Positions 14,799-22,992 of a DNA stretch of 24,596 nucleotides are shown one piece after another. The stretch is from DAOOWV01 sp035371485. GTDB lineage: Bacteria > Patescibacteriota > Dojkabacteria > JAFGLO01. The stretch's first letter is position 1. Each line of letters opens with the position of its first letter. Location of the stretch: the NCBI GenBank assembly GCA_035371485.1, contig DAOOWV010000013.1, positions 1-24,596 of the forward strand. The letters run 5' to 3'. The notes under the pieces were generated by a model, which saw nothing but the letters and a program-made list of their open reading frames with translations, searched no databases and was not told the DNA's origin. The translations under genes were made by a program, and so were the position numbers.

Positions 14799-15241
14799 TC
14801 ACGTTACATCACAACTCGCCTCACCATCTTTTTCAACTAACATCTGAATTTGGTTTTTTATCCCACCATTTCCCCTCAAAGTTTCAGCAACTTCGTTAAG
14901 AAAAACATCTGGAGTTAACGTTTCTCTTTTAAGATAAGAACTTACACCTATATCCAATAATTCTAATCCAAGATGACAATTATACATATTTGAAACAACC
15001 ATTAAATACTTACAACTGCATTTTTTCTTTTTCATCAAGTTAAGCATTTCAATTCCGCTTGAATCAGGAAGAAGTAAACCAACTATGGCAGATCATATTT
15101 TTCCTTCTTCGCTTTTTCAACAGCTGAAGCTGCAGTTACAGCACAATCAACTTTATATCCTTCATCAACCAGTAATTTATTAACCAACCCCATCACATTT
15201 ATCTGGTATTCTACCAGAAGAATTTTGTATTTTTGGGGCAT
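14799..15241 (-). pseudogene. Second pseudo-receiver, broken by one frameshift
   Basis: The frame from ATG at 15241 reads MPQKYKILLVEYQ and continues as a receiver to KYDLP, where TAG (15083-15085) stops it. The fold resumes in another frame with IVGLLLPDSSGIEMLNLM and runs to 14799. Adding one base near 15086 restores about 147 residues. Aligned with the neighbour, it shares the Gly in place of the phospho-Asp (IVGLLLPD), the CxC (KKCSC), SNMYN, GVSSY and a GNGGI tail. The acidic pair is also lost (VEYQ) and Cys replaces Tyr after SNMYN. It may be a decaying duplicate or an intact gene with a consensus error. If intact, it is the second half of a tandem pair preceding RuBisCO. Confidence 0.75.
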
Positions 15242-15300
15242 GAGATAATGTAATAAATTATATTACATTAAGTATAACACATATGTAACAAAAACAGAAT

Positions 15301-16224
15301 TTATTCATCTGATATTGACATTAATTTCTTAACGGTATTTACGTAATTACTTTTTGATTCAATATAATTCAAATACCAATATTCAAATCCCCAGAAATAT
15401 ATGTTTCTAAAACCCATAGCTTTTGTTTTTTCTAAATTTCGCTTAAGTTTTTGTGCTGAAATACTTCCCACTTTCTTTGTAAGTGACTTACTTTTCCAAA
15501 ATGAATTGTCATTATCTTCCCAAGGTTCAGCCTGCATTTCTGCAACAAGAACTTTATCAGGATTTTGGTTTAAAATATCAGTAAAGAAGGGTAAAAGATG
15601 ATCGATACCAGAATATTTATTACCCCCAAAACCCCGACCTTCATACACACGATAATATATGTCTAATCCCAGAAAATCACAAATTGGTAATAATGTTGGA
15701 ATAGTATTGCGATTTGATGCGTCATTACCCCAAACTGTTAATAAAATTGGTCTGGAATCATTTGCCTTTATTATAGCAATTTCATTTTTTAATACATCTA
15801 AAGGAACAACTTTCCCATCTGGACCACTTGGATCTAAAGGCTCATTTTCAACTTGCCACATTTTGATACGCTGATATTTTTTCAGTTCATCAACGGTCAT
15901 TTCAATAAATTTGTATAGTCTTTGGATTGAATTTTTATCACTAAAATCTCTTATTTCAAGATATTTAGGCCAGTAAAATTCAGGATACCGAGGCGATTTA
16001 ACTCCCAAATTCATTACAACACCCTGCCCCTTTTCTTCACAATAACTCAATATTTTATGTAACGATGAAAAATCATAATTTTCTTTTTCTTTTTCAACTT
16101 CTCTCCAATAACATCCTAATCTGATTGAATCAAATTCCATTGAGACTGCAAATTCCAAAGCATTATCAATAGATAGATTTAGATATTTTAGATGTCTGTG
16201 ACTAAATGTAATTCCATATTTCAT
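15301..16224 (-). CDS. Glycoside hydrolase clan A-like protein (TIM barrel)
   Basis: The sequence follows a beta/alpha-barrel hydrolase: DSIRLGCYWREVE on the second strand, then GVVMNLGV, then KMWQVENEP with the presumed acid/base Glu128 after the fourth strand. LGLDIYYRV comes next, then VLVAEMQAEPW with the presumed nucleophile Glu229 on the seventh strand, and FWGFEYW on the eighth. This fits GH5/GH39-like retaining enzymes acting on glycans. There is no signal peptide, so it is either cytoplasmic or exported another way. The exact GH family and substrate cannot be told. All 307 residues are in frame. Confidence 0.8.
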   Translation of the reverse strand: MKYGITFSHRHLKYLNLSIDNALEFAVSMEFDSIRLGCYWREVEKEKENYDFSSLHKILSYCEEKGQGVVMNLGVKSPRYPEFYWPKYLEIRDFSDKNSIQRLYKFIEMTVDELKKYQRIKMWQVENEPLDPSGPDGKVVPLDVLKNEIAIIKANDSRPILLTVWGNDASNRNTIPTLLPICDFLGLDIYYRVYEGRGFGGNKYSGIDHLLPFFTDILNQNPDKVLVAEMQAEPWEDNDNSFWKSKSLTKKVGSISAQKLKRNLEKTKAMGFRNIYFWGFEYWYLNYIESKSNYVNTVKKLMSISDE

Positions 16225-16249
16225 ACAACTTTGAATTAACTTACCTGAT

Positions 16250-16279
16250 TTTATAATAGCATAAAACGGGAAATTTCAA
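16250..16279 (-). promoter_or_regulatory. Probable promoter of the glycoside hydrolase-like gene
   Basis: TTGAAA and TATAAA on the minus strand are 18 bp apart, about 25-30 bp before the ATG. Confidence 0.45.
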
Positions 16280-16321
16280 CAATTTGAAAAATACACAATC
16301 ACAATAAAAATTTAAAGAATC

Positions 16322-16356
16322 TTTACTACAAACTACTATCTACTTTCTAAGTTCTT
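16322..16356. repeat. Heptamer array over the stop of the asparagine-synthase-like gene
   Basis: Five units in register: TTTACTA, CAAACTA, CTATCTA, CTTTCTA, AGTTCTT; four end in CTA. The array covers the TAG stop (16336-16338) and the last codons of the minus-strand gene. Confidence 0.65.
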
Positions 16357-17079
16357 GATTACTTTCCAAACTCCACTTCCATATTGTGATGCTTTTTTGG
16401 GTTTATTTACAATTTCATCTGGTAAACCAAGATATTCCGCTACATTTCTTAAAATAATCTTAACTGATTTTCTATCATTTTTATAAAAAGTATCAAGTCC
16501 CAATACATATTCGCCCAGATTTTGGTCCAAATAAGGCATAACTAATAATTTACCACAACTTTTTGCAATTTTTTCTTCTCTGACTTTTACTGTCTTTTGC
16601 AAATCAGTAAATAATTTATATGATAACTGTTGTGCATTTACTAAATTCTCTGTAAATCTATGATACCCCATAAATAATTCATCGGATCCACCTCCAGATA
16701 CAACAACTTTATCCTGAGTATTCTTCAATACAGCATATAAAGGTAACAGATATGAGATCTCTATCAAATCATCTGTTTGAAGTAATTTCTTTAATTTATC
16801 AACATAATCTATAATTATTTCCTTAGTAAGAATGTGCTGATATAATTTCAATCCAAGAAGCTGAGCAGAATTTAAAGAGCCAAAGAAATCGTGAGTTCCT
16901 TCAAGTCCCGTGTATATCAATTTAAATTTTTTTACATTTGGATTATATTTTTTGATAATATACGCCAATAATGAACTATCAATCCCACCAGAAAAAGCAA
17001 TTGAAATATTATTCTTATCAATTCTTACTACAGATGCAATTATTTTTTCTGCAACATTCTTAATAATAGTACGATTCAT
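16336..17079 (-). CDS. Asparagine synthase-like ATP-dependent amidotransferase domain (no glutaminase)
   Basis: The PP-loop motif SGGIDSS (residues 30-36) binds ATP, and SGGGSDELFMGYH (128-140) matches the SGxGxDELFxGY signature of asparagine synthase B-type enzymes. At 247 residues it is only the synthetase domain; the N-terminal class II glutaminase domain is absent and no separate one is nearby. Such stand-alone domains occur in archaea and CPR genomes. They may use free ammonia or another nitrogen donor, or may modify something other than Asp. It lies upstream of the glycoside hydrolase-like gene. The last residues are encoded by a heptamer array. Confidence 0.8.
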   Translation of the reverse strand: MNRTIIKNVAEKIIASVVRIDKNNISIAFSGGIDSSLLAYIIKKYNPNVKKFKLIYTGLEGTHDFFGSLNSAQLLGLKLYQHILTKEIIIDYVDKLKKLLQTDDLIEISYLLPLYAVLKNTQDKVVVSGGGSDELFMGYHRFTENLVNAQQLSYKLFTDLQKTVKVREEKIAKSCGKLLVMPYLDQNLGEYVLGLDTFYKNDRKSVKIILRNVAEYLGLPDEIVNKPKKASQYGSGVWKVIKNLESR

Positions 17080-17192
17080 AAAACCTAATATGAATTTACT
17101 CTGGTACTGTTTCTAATATATGATAACGTATTTTTTAATTTGAATCAAAAAGAAACCAACAAAAAAAATTATTTTGCTCCAAACTGATCAAC

Positions 17193-17558
17193 TTAAGTTT
17201 CCTCTTCACTCCAAGGTGGCTCTTGTGAGATCTTGAATAACACAAGATTTTCATGGTCAAACCCAATTTCAAAGTGTATTTCTTTTCTTAAGTCATATTC
17301 CATTTCTTCTTCCGATGCAACTTCTACCCCTCCATCACACAAGGTGAACAGTGGTTCAGCGGGATCTTTAGGTGAAACCCACAATGTAAGTACTTGAGTT
17401 CCAATGTCCGCTACAGAACTATCAACAGGAGTATTTGTATATTCCAAATTTGCACTCTGCCTAATAACTGCATTTAAACAGACTCCACTATTTACACCAG
17501 TATCAATTGTAACGATAGTTCCAGGAGGTTGAGAAAATAAATATCTCAATGTATTCAT
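17193..17558 (-). CDS. Hypothetical protein, 121 residues
   Basis: I do not recognise this protein. It has no signal peptide or membrane span, and appears mostly beta with several acidic clusters (SEEEMEYDL near the end). It has two Cys (CLNAV and LCDGG). The start ATG overlaps by ATGA with the stop of the frame-restored upstream gene, suggesting coupled translation. A coding role is supported by length, even codon use and that coupling. Confidence 0.55.
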   Translation of the reverse strand: MNTLRYLFSQPPGTIVTIDTGVNSGVCLNAVIRQSANLEYTNTPVDSSVADIGTQVLTLWVSPKDPAEPLFTLCDGGVEVASEEEMEYDLRKEIHFEIGFDHENLVLFKISQEPPWSEEET

Positions 17559-17694
17559 AAAAAAACATTAATGCCCCAATTGAAATATTCAATACGACGT
17601 TTCTTAGTAATATCTAAACTTTCTATAAAAGCCTCATAAATCTGCTCAGATCTACGTGGCAATTCAGGCAAAACTTTATCTGTGTTTGATACTG

Positions 17695-18180
17695 TTATTT
17701 TCGAACCATGCTCACCCAGAAATCTACTAAAGTTCCACCATTTACAGGATCGACTTTTCTACCATAATTTGCTAAAAAGTTTGCCATATGATCTGCTGAA
17801 TTTAAACCATCTTGCTCAACATATTGTGCTAAATCTGGACTTTCAACATTATATTCAGCCTGATTGATCTTAATTCCACTTCCAACTTGAATTGCATAAG
17901 AAAGAACAGATGCAAGTCCCTCCGAGTTCATAGAATGTGTAACACTTAATTCACGACAAATCAATTCTAACAAGTCCACATCTTGTCGTTCAAAATTCTT
18001 AATTTCTTCAATAATATAACTTGTTCTTTCAATCAATGGAAATATATTAGTATGGTGCACATTAGAATTCCCAGCACATACTAGGTATTTTATTGAGGCA
18101 ACATTAAGTGGAAACAAAGCATAATCAGTATAAACATAATGAGAAGGAGCAATTGGTATTTCTCGTCTTAATTTATTCAA
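17695..18180 (-). CDS. Hypothetical protein, probably frameshifted near its 3' end
   Basis: The family is unknown. It starts at TTG 18180 and gives 161 residues in the uninterrupted frame, with no membrane span. It ends WVSMVRK. In the neighbouring frame a plausible continuation begins at the same place: LGEHGSKITVSNTD, then LPELPRRSEQIYEAF and RRIEYFNWGINVFL. That frame ends at TGA 17555-17557, exactly overlapping the next gene's ATG. One extra base near 17717 (TTCTGG to TTCCTGG) would give about 209 residues ending at 17555. I think the longer form is the real gene, but the short form is possible. It has its own promoter. Confidence 0.6.
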   Translation of the reverse strand: MNKLRREIPIAPSHYVYTDYALFPLNVASIKYLVCAGNSNVHHTNIFPLIERTSYIIEEIKNFERQDVDLLELICRELSVTHSMNSEGLASVLSYAIQVGSGIKINQAEYNVESPDLAQYVEQDGLNSADHMANFLANYGRKVDPVNGGTLVDFWVSMVRK

Positions 18181-18226
18181 AATATGATCATAAAAGTTAA
18201 TTAATTAACAAACAATGAACTCTGTA

Positions 18227-18255
18227 TTTATATCGCAAAACGAATTTTTTATCAA
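18227..18255 (-). promoter_or_regulatory. Promoter of the 17695-18180 gene
   Basis: On the minus strand TTGATA and TATAAA are exactly 17 bp apart, with a leader of about 40 nt before the TTG start. Confidence 0.65.
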
Positions 18256-18277
18256 TTTTTTATTATATTGTAACCCC

Positions 18278-18306
18278 TTGTATCTATATAACTAGGCGTA
18301 TAAAAT
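18278..18306 (+). promoter_or_regulatory. Promoter of the ECF sigma factor operon
   Basis: TTGTAT and TAAAAT are 17 bp apart and fit a housekeeping promoter. The same stretch also holds AACCCC (18272-18277) and CGTATA (18297-18302), which resemble ECF-type boxes and would fit autoregulation, but the 19-bp gap between them is longer than the usual 16-17. Confidence 0.5.
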
Positions 18307-18348
18307 ACACTCAACACATTAGATCAACCTTAATTAAAAAGAAAAAAA

Positions 18349-18906
18349 GTGGAAGAAGCAAATTTAATTGTTGAAGCCAAGCTAGGAAATAAAGACGCAT
18401 GGCAAAAATTATATGAACAAACGTTTACTTACATGTACAAATTTGTATATTCACAAACATTACACAAAGAACAAACTGAAGATATATTATCTGAAAGCTA
18501 TACCAAAGCATTCTTAAATATAAAGAAATTCAGAGCGGAAAGTAGCTTTAAGACTTGGCTTTATAAAATTGTTAAAAATGAATTATTTCGCAATTTTAAT
18601 AAGAATAAACACATTATTCAACTAACTGAAGAACAAGAGGAATTAATCGGAAAAGAAGATAAAGATTTAAGTGAAGAAGAGGAAAGAAGAAAAACTAAGA
18701 GTTTACAAATATTAGTTCAGAATATTTTACATAAACTTCCGAAAGTTCAATCGGAAATACTAAATTTAAGATTTTTATTGGGGTATTCTATCAAAGAAAC
18801 AGCTGAACAAATGGGTATCTCAGAATCCAATGTAAAAGTAATTCAACATCGAGCAATAAAAAATGCGAGAGAGAATTATTCTTACTTATTGTCAAATAAT
18901 TCATAA
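18349..18906 (+). CDS. ECF-type RNA polymerase sigma factor
   Basis: Region 2 lies at about residues 20-85 (YMYKFVYSQTLHKEQTEDILSESY, then FRAESSFKTWLYKIVKNEL). Region 4 lies at about 120-178 (LPKVQSEILNLRFLLGYSIKETAEQMGISESNVKVIQHRA). A charged linker separates them and there is no region 3, as in extracytoplasmic-function sigma factors. The start is GTG at 18349. A membrane DUF4349 protein follows after 5 bp and is the likely anti-sigma or signal-sensing partner. Target promoters are unknown; the unusual divergent promoters at 24000-24283 are one set worth testing. Confidence 0.92.
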   Translation: MEEANLIVEAKLGNKDAWQKLYEQTFTYMYKFVYSQTLHKEQTEDILSESYTKAFLNIKKFRAESSFKTWLYKIVKNELFRNFNKNKHIIQLTEEQEELIGKEDKDLSEEEERRKTKSLQILVQNILHKLPKVQSEILNLRFLLGYSIKETAEQMGISESNVKVIQHRAIKNARENYSYLLSNNS

Positions 18907-18911
18907 ATAAT

Positions 18912-19931
18912 ATGGATATAAATATCATGAAAATATCAGAAATAATGAAAAAAACATCACAAACTATTAATCCATCAAATGAGACTCAGGAAAAAGTCTG
19001 GAACCAAGTAATTGAGAAAACCAATAGGAATTCATCATTTCTTTATAATATTAAAAGAGGATTTAGCTATGCTTTCTTGGTAGTAATACTTATTAGAGTC
19101 GGGACATTAACAATGGATTTAACCAAATCAGGCTCTGACAATACCAAAACTTCGACAAATATTGAAATCCCAAATGATGTATATTACAGCGATACGGACT
19201 CCATCATGTCTAATTCAGTTAAACCTCAAGAAGACCCAAATAGAAATGAAATCAATTCAAACGTTGAGATTATACCAATTGAATCAACAGACAACGAGGC
19301 AAACCGTATTAAAGCTAAAACGGCTTCCATTAATATAAGCGTCGAAGAATTAGGTAAAAACGTTAATTCAATCTATTCGCTTATCGAAGAATATGACGGA
19401 TATACTGAAAACACGAGCATCTCACATTCATATGCCAAGATTATTATAAGAGTTCCATCAACTAATTTTGATGAGATGTATTCAAAAGTCAGGTTATTGG
19501 GTAACAATATCATATCAGAACAAGTAATAACTGAAGATAAACAAACGGAATTGGACAACATTCAACACACAATTGAAACCCTACAAGCTCAAATTGATGA
19601 ACTCACCTCACAATTAAATACTGAAACCGATATTTATGAAAAAAAAGAATTAGAAAATCAAATCAAACGTTTAAATGAAGACATTGTTTCATTATCAAAA
19701 GATAAAAATTTAGTACTTATAGAAACATCCTACTCAACCATTGAGGTGTTTCTAACTCTTGCAACTAAGGAACAAGATGCTACGAAAACAATTTGGATTG
19801 ACTTGAAAAATGTATTGAATTTTTGGTTAGGTATGTTAGTTAAGATGTTTGTTGGAAGCATATTTGTTGCTCCAATAGTTGGAATAATATGGGTTATCAA
19901 AAAGGTGTTAAAAATATTGATGAAAAAATAA
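18912..19931 (+). CDS. DUF4349 membrane protein, putative anti-sigma partner
   Basis: A cytoplasmic N-terminus of about 45 residues could bind the sigma factor. It is followed by a first membrane span (about 48-66), a Ser/Asn/Thr-rich linker, and an extracytoplasmic DUF4349 domain starting KTASINISVEELGKNVNSI and including YAKIIIRVPSTNFDEM. A coiled coil follows (about 215-265, TELDNIQHTIETLQ onward), then a second span (about 300-328). No zinc HxxxCxxC motif is present, so it is not a ZAS-type anti-sigma factor. Its position 5 bp after an ECF sigma gene supports the role. ATG at 18912 is used; ATG at 18927 is an alternative. Confidence 0.8.
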   Translation: MDINIMKISEIMKKTSQTINPSNETQEKVWNQVIEKTNRNSSFLYNIKRGFSYAFLVVILIRVGTLTMDLTKSGSDNTKTSTNIEIPNDVYYSDTDSIMSNSVKPQEDPNRNEINSNVEIIPIESTDNEANRIKAKTASINISVEELGKNVNSIYSLIEEYDGYTENTSISHSYAKIIIRVPSTNFDEMYSKVRLLGNNIISEQVITEDKQTELDNIQHTIETLQAQIDELTSQLNTETDIYEKKELENQIKRLNEDIVSLSKDKNLVLIETSYSTIEVFLTLATKEQDATKTIWIDLKNVLNFWLGMLVKMFVGSIFVAPIVGIIWVIKKVLKILMKK

Positions 19932-20044
19932 GATAGATACTCCACATCTCACCTCATGAACGCAAAAGAAAAAGTGATAAAAAACAACTAGATGCCATCA
20001 TATTTTTAATATTCTTTCCGCAATAACAACTAAAAACCCACTAT

Positions 20045-20064
20045 AAAAGACTCTATTGTCTTTT
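20045..20064. terminator. Short hairpin between convergent genes
   Basis: AAAAGAC (20045-20051) and GTCTTTT (20058-20064) form a 7-bp stem with a 6-nt loop. U-rich ends exist in both directions. It is a weak candidate bidirectional terminator for the DUF4349 gene and the 20075-20365 gene. Confidence 0.35.
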
Positions 20065-20074
20065 GATAACTTAA

Positions 20075-20365
20075 TCATTCCCTATAAAAACCGGCATCAT
20101 TACCTTGAAAAGTTGTTTTCATTTCAGTAATTCGACGTTGAATATATGCTTTCTCACTTTCTCCATCAACCCTATCTTCATAATAATACCAGGAAAAAGC
20201 TAGCCAACCCAATAACCATGTTGTATCCTCGTCCAACATCGCATCATTTCTCAACAGCTCATCGTACCCTTCAGAGAAACATTCCAAATATGCTAAGATC
20301 TCTTCTCTAATATATTGTGCTTCTGCAATTTCGGAAAAAACTCTTTTGGAAACAGGTGTTAGCAT
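20075..20365 (-). CDS. Hypothetical protein, 96 residues
   Basis: I do not recognise the family. It looks all-helical and acidic, with a WLLGWLAFSWYYYEDRVDGE segment rich in aromatic residues. It has no signal peptide. A proper Shine-Dalgarno site (AAAGGA, about 7 bp before ATG) precedes it, which is rare in this window and supports translation. It converges on the DUF4349 gene. Confidence 0.6.
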   Translation of the reverse strand: MLTPVSKRVFSEIAEAQYIREEILAYLECFSEGYDELLRNDAMLDEDTTWLLGWLAFSWYYYEDRVDGESEKAYIQRRITEMKTTFQGNDAGFYRE

Positions 20366-20527
20366 GACTTCATCCTTTTTGTTTCACTAATTTTAAAACA
20401 GTAATACACATTTCTAAATACTAAAGTTTCTGATAAAATCATTTAAGTTTGTATCGTTTGCTAATACCCAAAATTACATTTTTTAACTTGCAAACTACAT
20501 ATTATTTAAAACTTTTACATAATATTG

Positions 20528-21160
20528 ATGAAAATATTAACACTTTCAACGTCATCATCCACAACCTATCTTACCCTTTGGGAACTTAATCTTGACACAA
20601 GCACTGTAAAATCTATTAATGAAGTTTACGATCAATTAGAGATAATATCTAAAAACATTGACACAAAATTCTCAATTCTTGAAAACTTATCAACTCTTTT
20701 TGATAAAACAGTAAATAATGATAACTATGAATTGATAATTATTGATAAGGGACCTGGTTCATTCACTGGAATTAGGACAGGAATTGCATTTGCAAAAGGA
20801 TTAACAATAAATTCTGTAATTCCCGTAAGAACAGTGTCCATATTAGATGCAATAGGATTTCAAAAATATTATCTGAAACCACAAAGTAAAATCATTTCAC
20901 AAATCAATGCACATAATAATAACGTGTATACAAATACTTTAATTTTCAATAAAGAGGGAAATATAGATAATAGCACTCGTAATATTACAAACCTTAAAAA
21001 AGATTCTTCATTTGAAGAAGTTAATATGACAACAATAAAATCCTTAACGGCTATTGGAATTTTTGATTTCATAAAAAATGGAACTGAATTACCTGAAAAG
21101 ATAATCCCTTTATATGGAAATCCCGTTAATATTTCCAAACCCAAAAATGAAAAAATATAG
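20528..21160 (+). CDS. tsaB: tRNA threonylcarbamoyladenosine biosynthesis protein TsaB
   Basis: TsaB is the scaffold partner of TsaD in making t6A at position 37 of ANN-decoding tRNAs. The signature GPGSFTGIRTGIAFAKGL spans residues 75-92 of the ATG-started protein. The N-terminal ILTLSTSSSTTYLTLWE is the degenerate ATPase-fold opening expected for TsaB. The C-terminal half ends in PLYGNPVN, the usual P-x-Y-x-R/N region. Length (210) is normal. The downstream glycosyltransferase start lies within its last codons (14-bp overlap), so translation is coupled though the functions are unrelated. Confidence 0.9.
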   Translation: MKILTLSTSSSTTYLTLWELNLDTSTVKSINEVYDQLEIISKNIDTKFSILENLSTLFDKTVNNDNYELIIIDKGPGSFTGIRTGIAFAKGLTINSVIPVRTVSILDAIGFQKYYLKPQSKIISQINAHNNNVYTNTLIFNKEGNIDNSTRNITNLKKDSSFEEVNMTTIKSLTAIGIFDFIKNGTELPEKIIPLYGNPVNISKPKNEKI

Positions 21161-22277
21161 AATTGCATTAGTAACAGATACAATTTTTCAATTTGGAGGA
21201 GCTCACAGATTTCTAATGTGCCTTAAAAAGATTTTTCCAGAAGCCGATATTTTTACTGCATTCTATGAACCTAAAAATTTTGTAGAATTCGAAAAGGAAA
21301 TGAAGGATTGGAAAATTATTACCCCTAAAATTGACACCCCATTTTTTCGTAAAATCTTTGGATCTCACTACACTATTATATCTCCACTAATATTCGAAAG
21401 CTTTCATTTTGATAATTATGATTTAATAATTTCAATGTCAGCTGGTGCCTCAAAAGGAATTATTACTCCAGCAACCTCAAAACATATTTCAATTATTCTC
21501 ACACCCATAAGATATCACTGGAAAATTGATGATACTAACTACTACATTAAAAACGTTAAAACAAGAAAATTACTCAAATTACCATTGTTTTTTATAGATT
21601 CACTTATAAGAATTTGGGATTATAATTCGGCTCAGCGAGCAGATGAGATTATCTCAATATCGGAAAGCGTAAAAAGCCTAGTAAAATCAATATATAATAG
21701 AGACAGTATTGTAATTCACCCTCCAGTTGAATTACCTAGTCAAATTCAATCAAAAAATTCTATAAATTTTGAATATTACATTTCGTGGTCAAGACTTTAC
21801 CCATACAAAAGAATTGATTTAGCAATACAAGCCTGTAATAAACTAAAAAAGCATTTAATAATTATTGGCACTGGCCCAGAGGAAAAACAATTAAGAAAAA
21901 TTGCTAATATTTCTGAATATATACATTTTTTAGGGTGGGTTCCTGATAATGAATTATATAATTATGTAAACCATGCAAAAGCATTAATCTTTAGTGGAAT
22001 AGAAGATTTTGGACTGGTTATGGTGGAAAGTATATTACTCGGAACCCCAGTTATTGCCTATAAGAAAGGTGGTGCAATAGACATTGTTCGAGAAAACGAA
22101 ACTGGTTTGTTTTTTGAAGAACAAGAGGTGATATCAATAGAATCATGTATAAACATGCTTGAACAAGCCAACTGGTTAGTTAAAGGAAGAATAAAAAAAG
22201 AATATATAGAAAAAGAAACCGTTAGATTTTCTGTGAGTGAATTTAGAAAATCATTAGAAAAAATTATTGATTTATGA
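21147..22277 (+). CDS. Family-4 glycosyltransferase
   Basis: A GT-B fold enzyme with an N-terminal acceptor domain (IALVTDTIFQFGGAHRFL, then DLIISMSAGASKGI) and a C-terminal GT4 donor-binding domain: ISWSRLYPYKRIDLAIQA, LIIIGTGPEEKQL, FLGWVPDNELYNYVNHA, and the EX7E-type EDFGLVMVES. GTPVIAYKKGGAIDIV follows. It probably adds mannose or a similar sugar to a surface glycan or lipid. I chose ATG at 21147 (MKKYRIALVTD) because the fold begins there; ATG at 21114 would add 11 residues. It overlaps tsaB by 14 bp, and its stop overlaps the end of the opposing gene by 6 bp. Confidence 0.9.
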   Translation: MKKYRIALVTDTIFQFGGAHRFLMCLKKIFPEADIFTAFYEPKNFVEFEKEMKDWKIITPKIDTPFFRKIFGSHYTIISPLIFESFHFDNYDLIISMSAGASKGIITPATSKHISIILTPIRYHWKIDDTNYYIKNVKTRKLLKLPLFFIDSLIRIWDYNSAQRADEIISISESVKSLVKSIYNRDSIVIHPPVELPSQIQSKNSINFEYYISWSRLYPYKRIDLAIQACNKLKKHLIIIGTGPEEKQLRKIANISEYIHFLGWVPDNELYNYVNHAKALIFSGIEDFGLVMVESILLGTPVIAYKKGGAIDIVRENETGLFFEEQEVISIESCINMLEQANWLVKGRIKKEYIEKETVRFSVSEFRKSLEKIIDL

Positions 22278-22810
22278 AATCCATAACCAAATAGATAAGA
22301 ATGGCGAGTTCCCAGATTTTGTTCTATAGTATTTATGCCCAGCTCCACATAAAGGACCACAATATTCATTCCTTTCTTCAACCTCAATTTCTTCTACATA
22401 CTCATTAGACTCCTTATCATAAACTTTCACTTTTCCCAATTCAATTAGATCCCCAATATAATAAATTGGAATCTCATTTATCTTTATTTCATTAGTTAAT
22501 AAACCCTGCTCTTCAATATATTGTTTTAATTCTACTGCTTCTTGATTTTCAACGCCAATTTCAAGTAAATAATTGACAACATCAGAATAATTAAATGTTA
22601 ATACAACATCCTCAGATTCATACACTACTGTCTTGGATTCATCAATAGGTTTTAACTCTATTGTTGTATATGTAGAATTTACTTTAACTCATATTTTTCT
22701 CTAAATTTGCTAATAACATAAAAAATCAAAAAAATTCCCATTATTAACAAAACGATAAGAAATAGGATAATAATTATCTTTTTGGGACGTTTTATTTTAG
22801 ATATTTTCAT
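22272..22810 (-). pseudogene. Membrane-anchored hypothetical protein, broken by a frameshift
   Basis: The start ATG at 22810 opens MKISKIKRPKK followed by a single strong membrane span (about 12-33) and KFREKYELK, then TAA (22679-22681). The rest continues in another frame as VNSTYTTIELKPIDESKTV, leading into the long 22272-22625 segment. One extra A in 22683-22687 would join them into about 178 residues. The extracytoplasmic part has strands and a YCGPLCGAGHKYY segment with two Cys and a His near the C-terminus, possibly a disulfide or metal site. Family unknown. The downstream piece could start by itself at GTG 22625, but it would then lack the anchor. Confidence 0.65.
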
Positions 22811-22934
22811 TTCCAAACAATCAAAAAATAATATCCTATTGTAAATATTTTCAAGTAATTATGCAAATTTTTAATACTTTTAGTATTAAATGATTCGTTA
22901 TTTTGATAAAGAGATTATATATAAGTGAATATAT

Positions 22935-22970
22935 TGATAAGGGCAATAGCATTAACTATTGCCCTTATCA
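22935..22970 (-). terminator. Perfect 15-bp hairpin after the 22993 gene
   Basis: Arms 22935-22949 and 22956-22970 are exact complements with a 6-nt loop, 22 bp past the stop codon. No T run follows on the minus strand, so it may be a processed or U-poor terminator. Confidence 0.55.
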
Positions 22971-22992
22971 AAACTAAAAACGATACAGGTTG

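Noticed and set aside
18272..18302. Firm call of an autoregulated ECF promoter
   Set aside because: The spacing between AACCCC and CGTATA is 19 bp, and an ordinary promoter fits the same bases; left as an alternative only.
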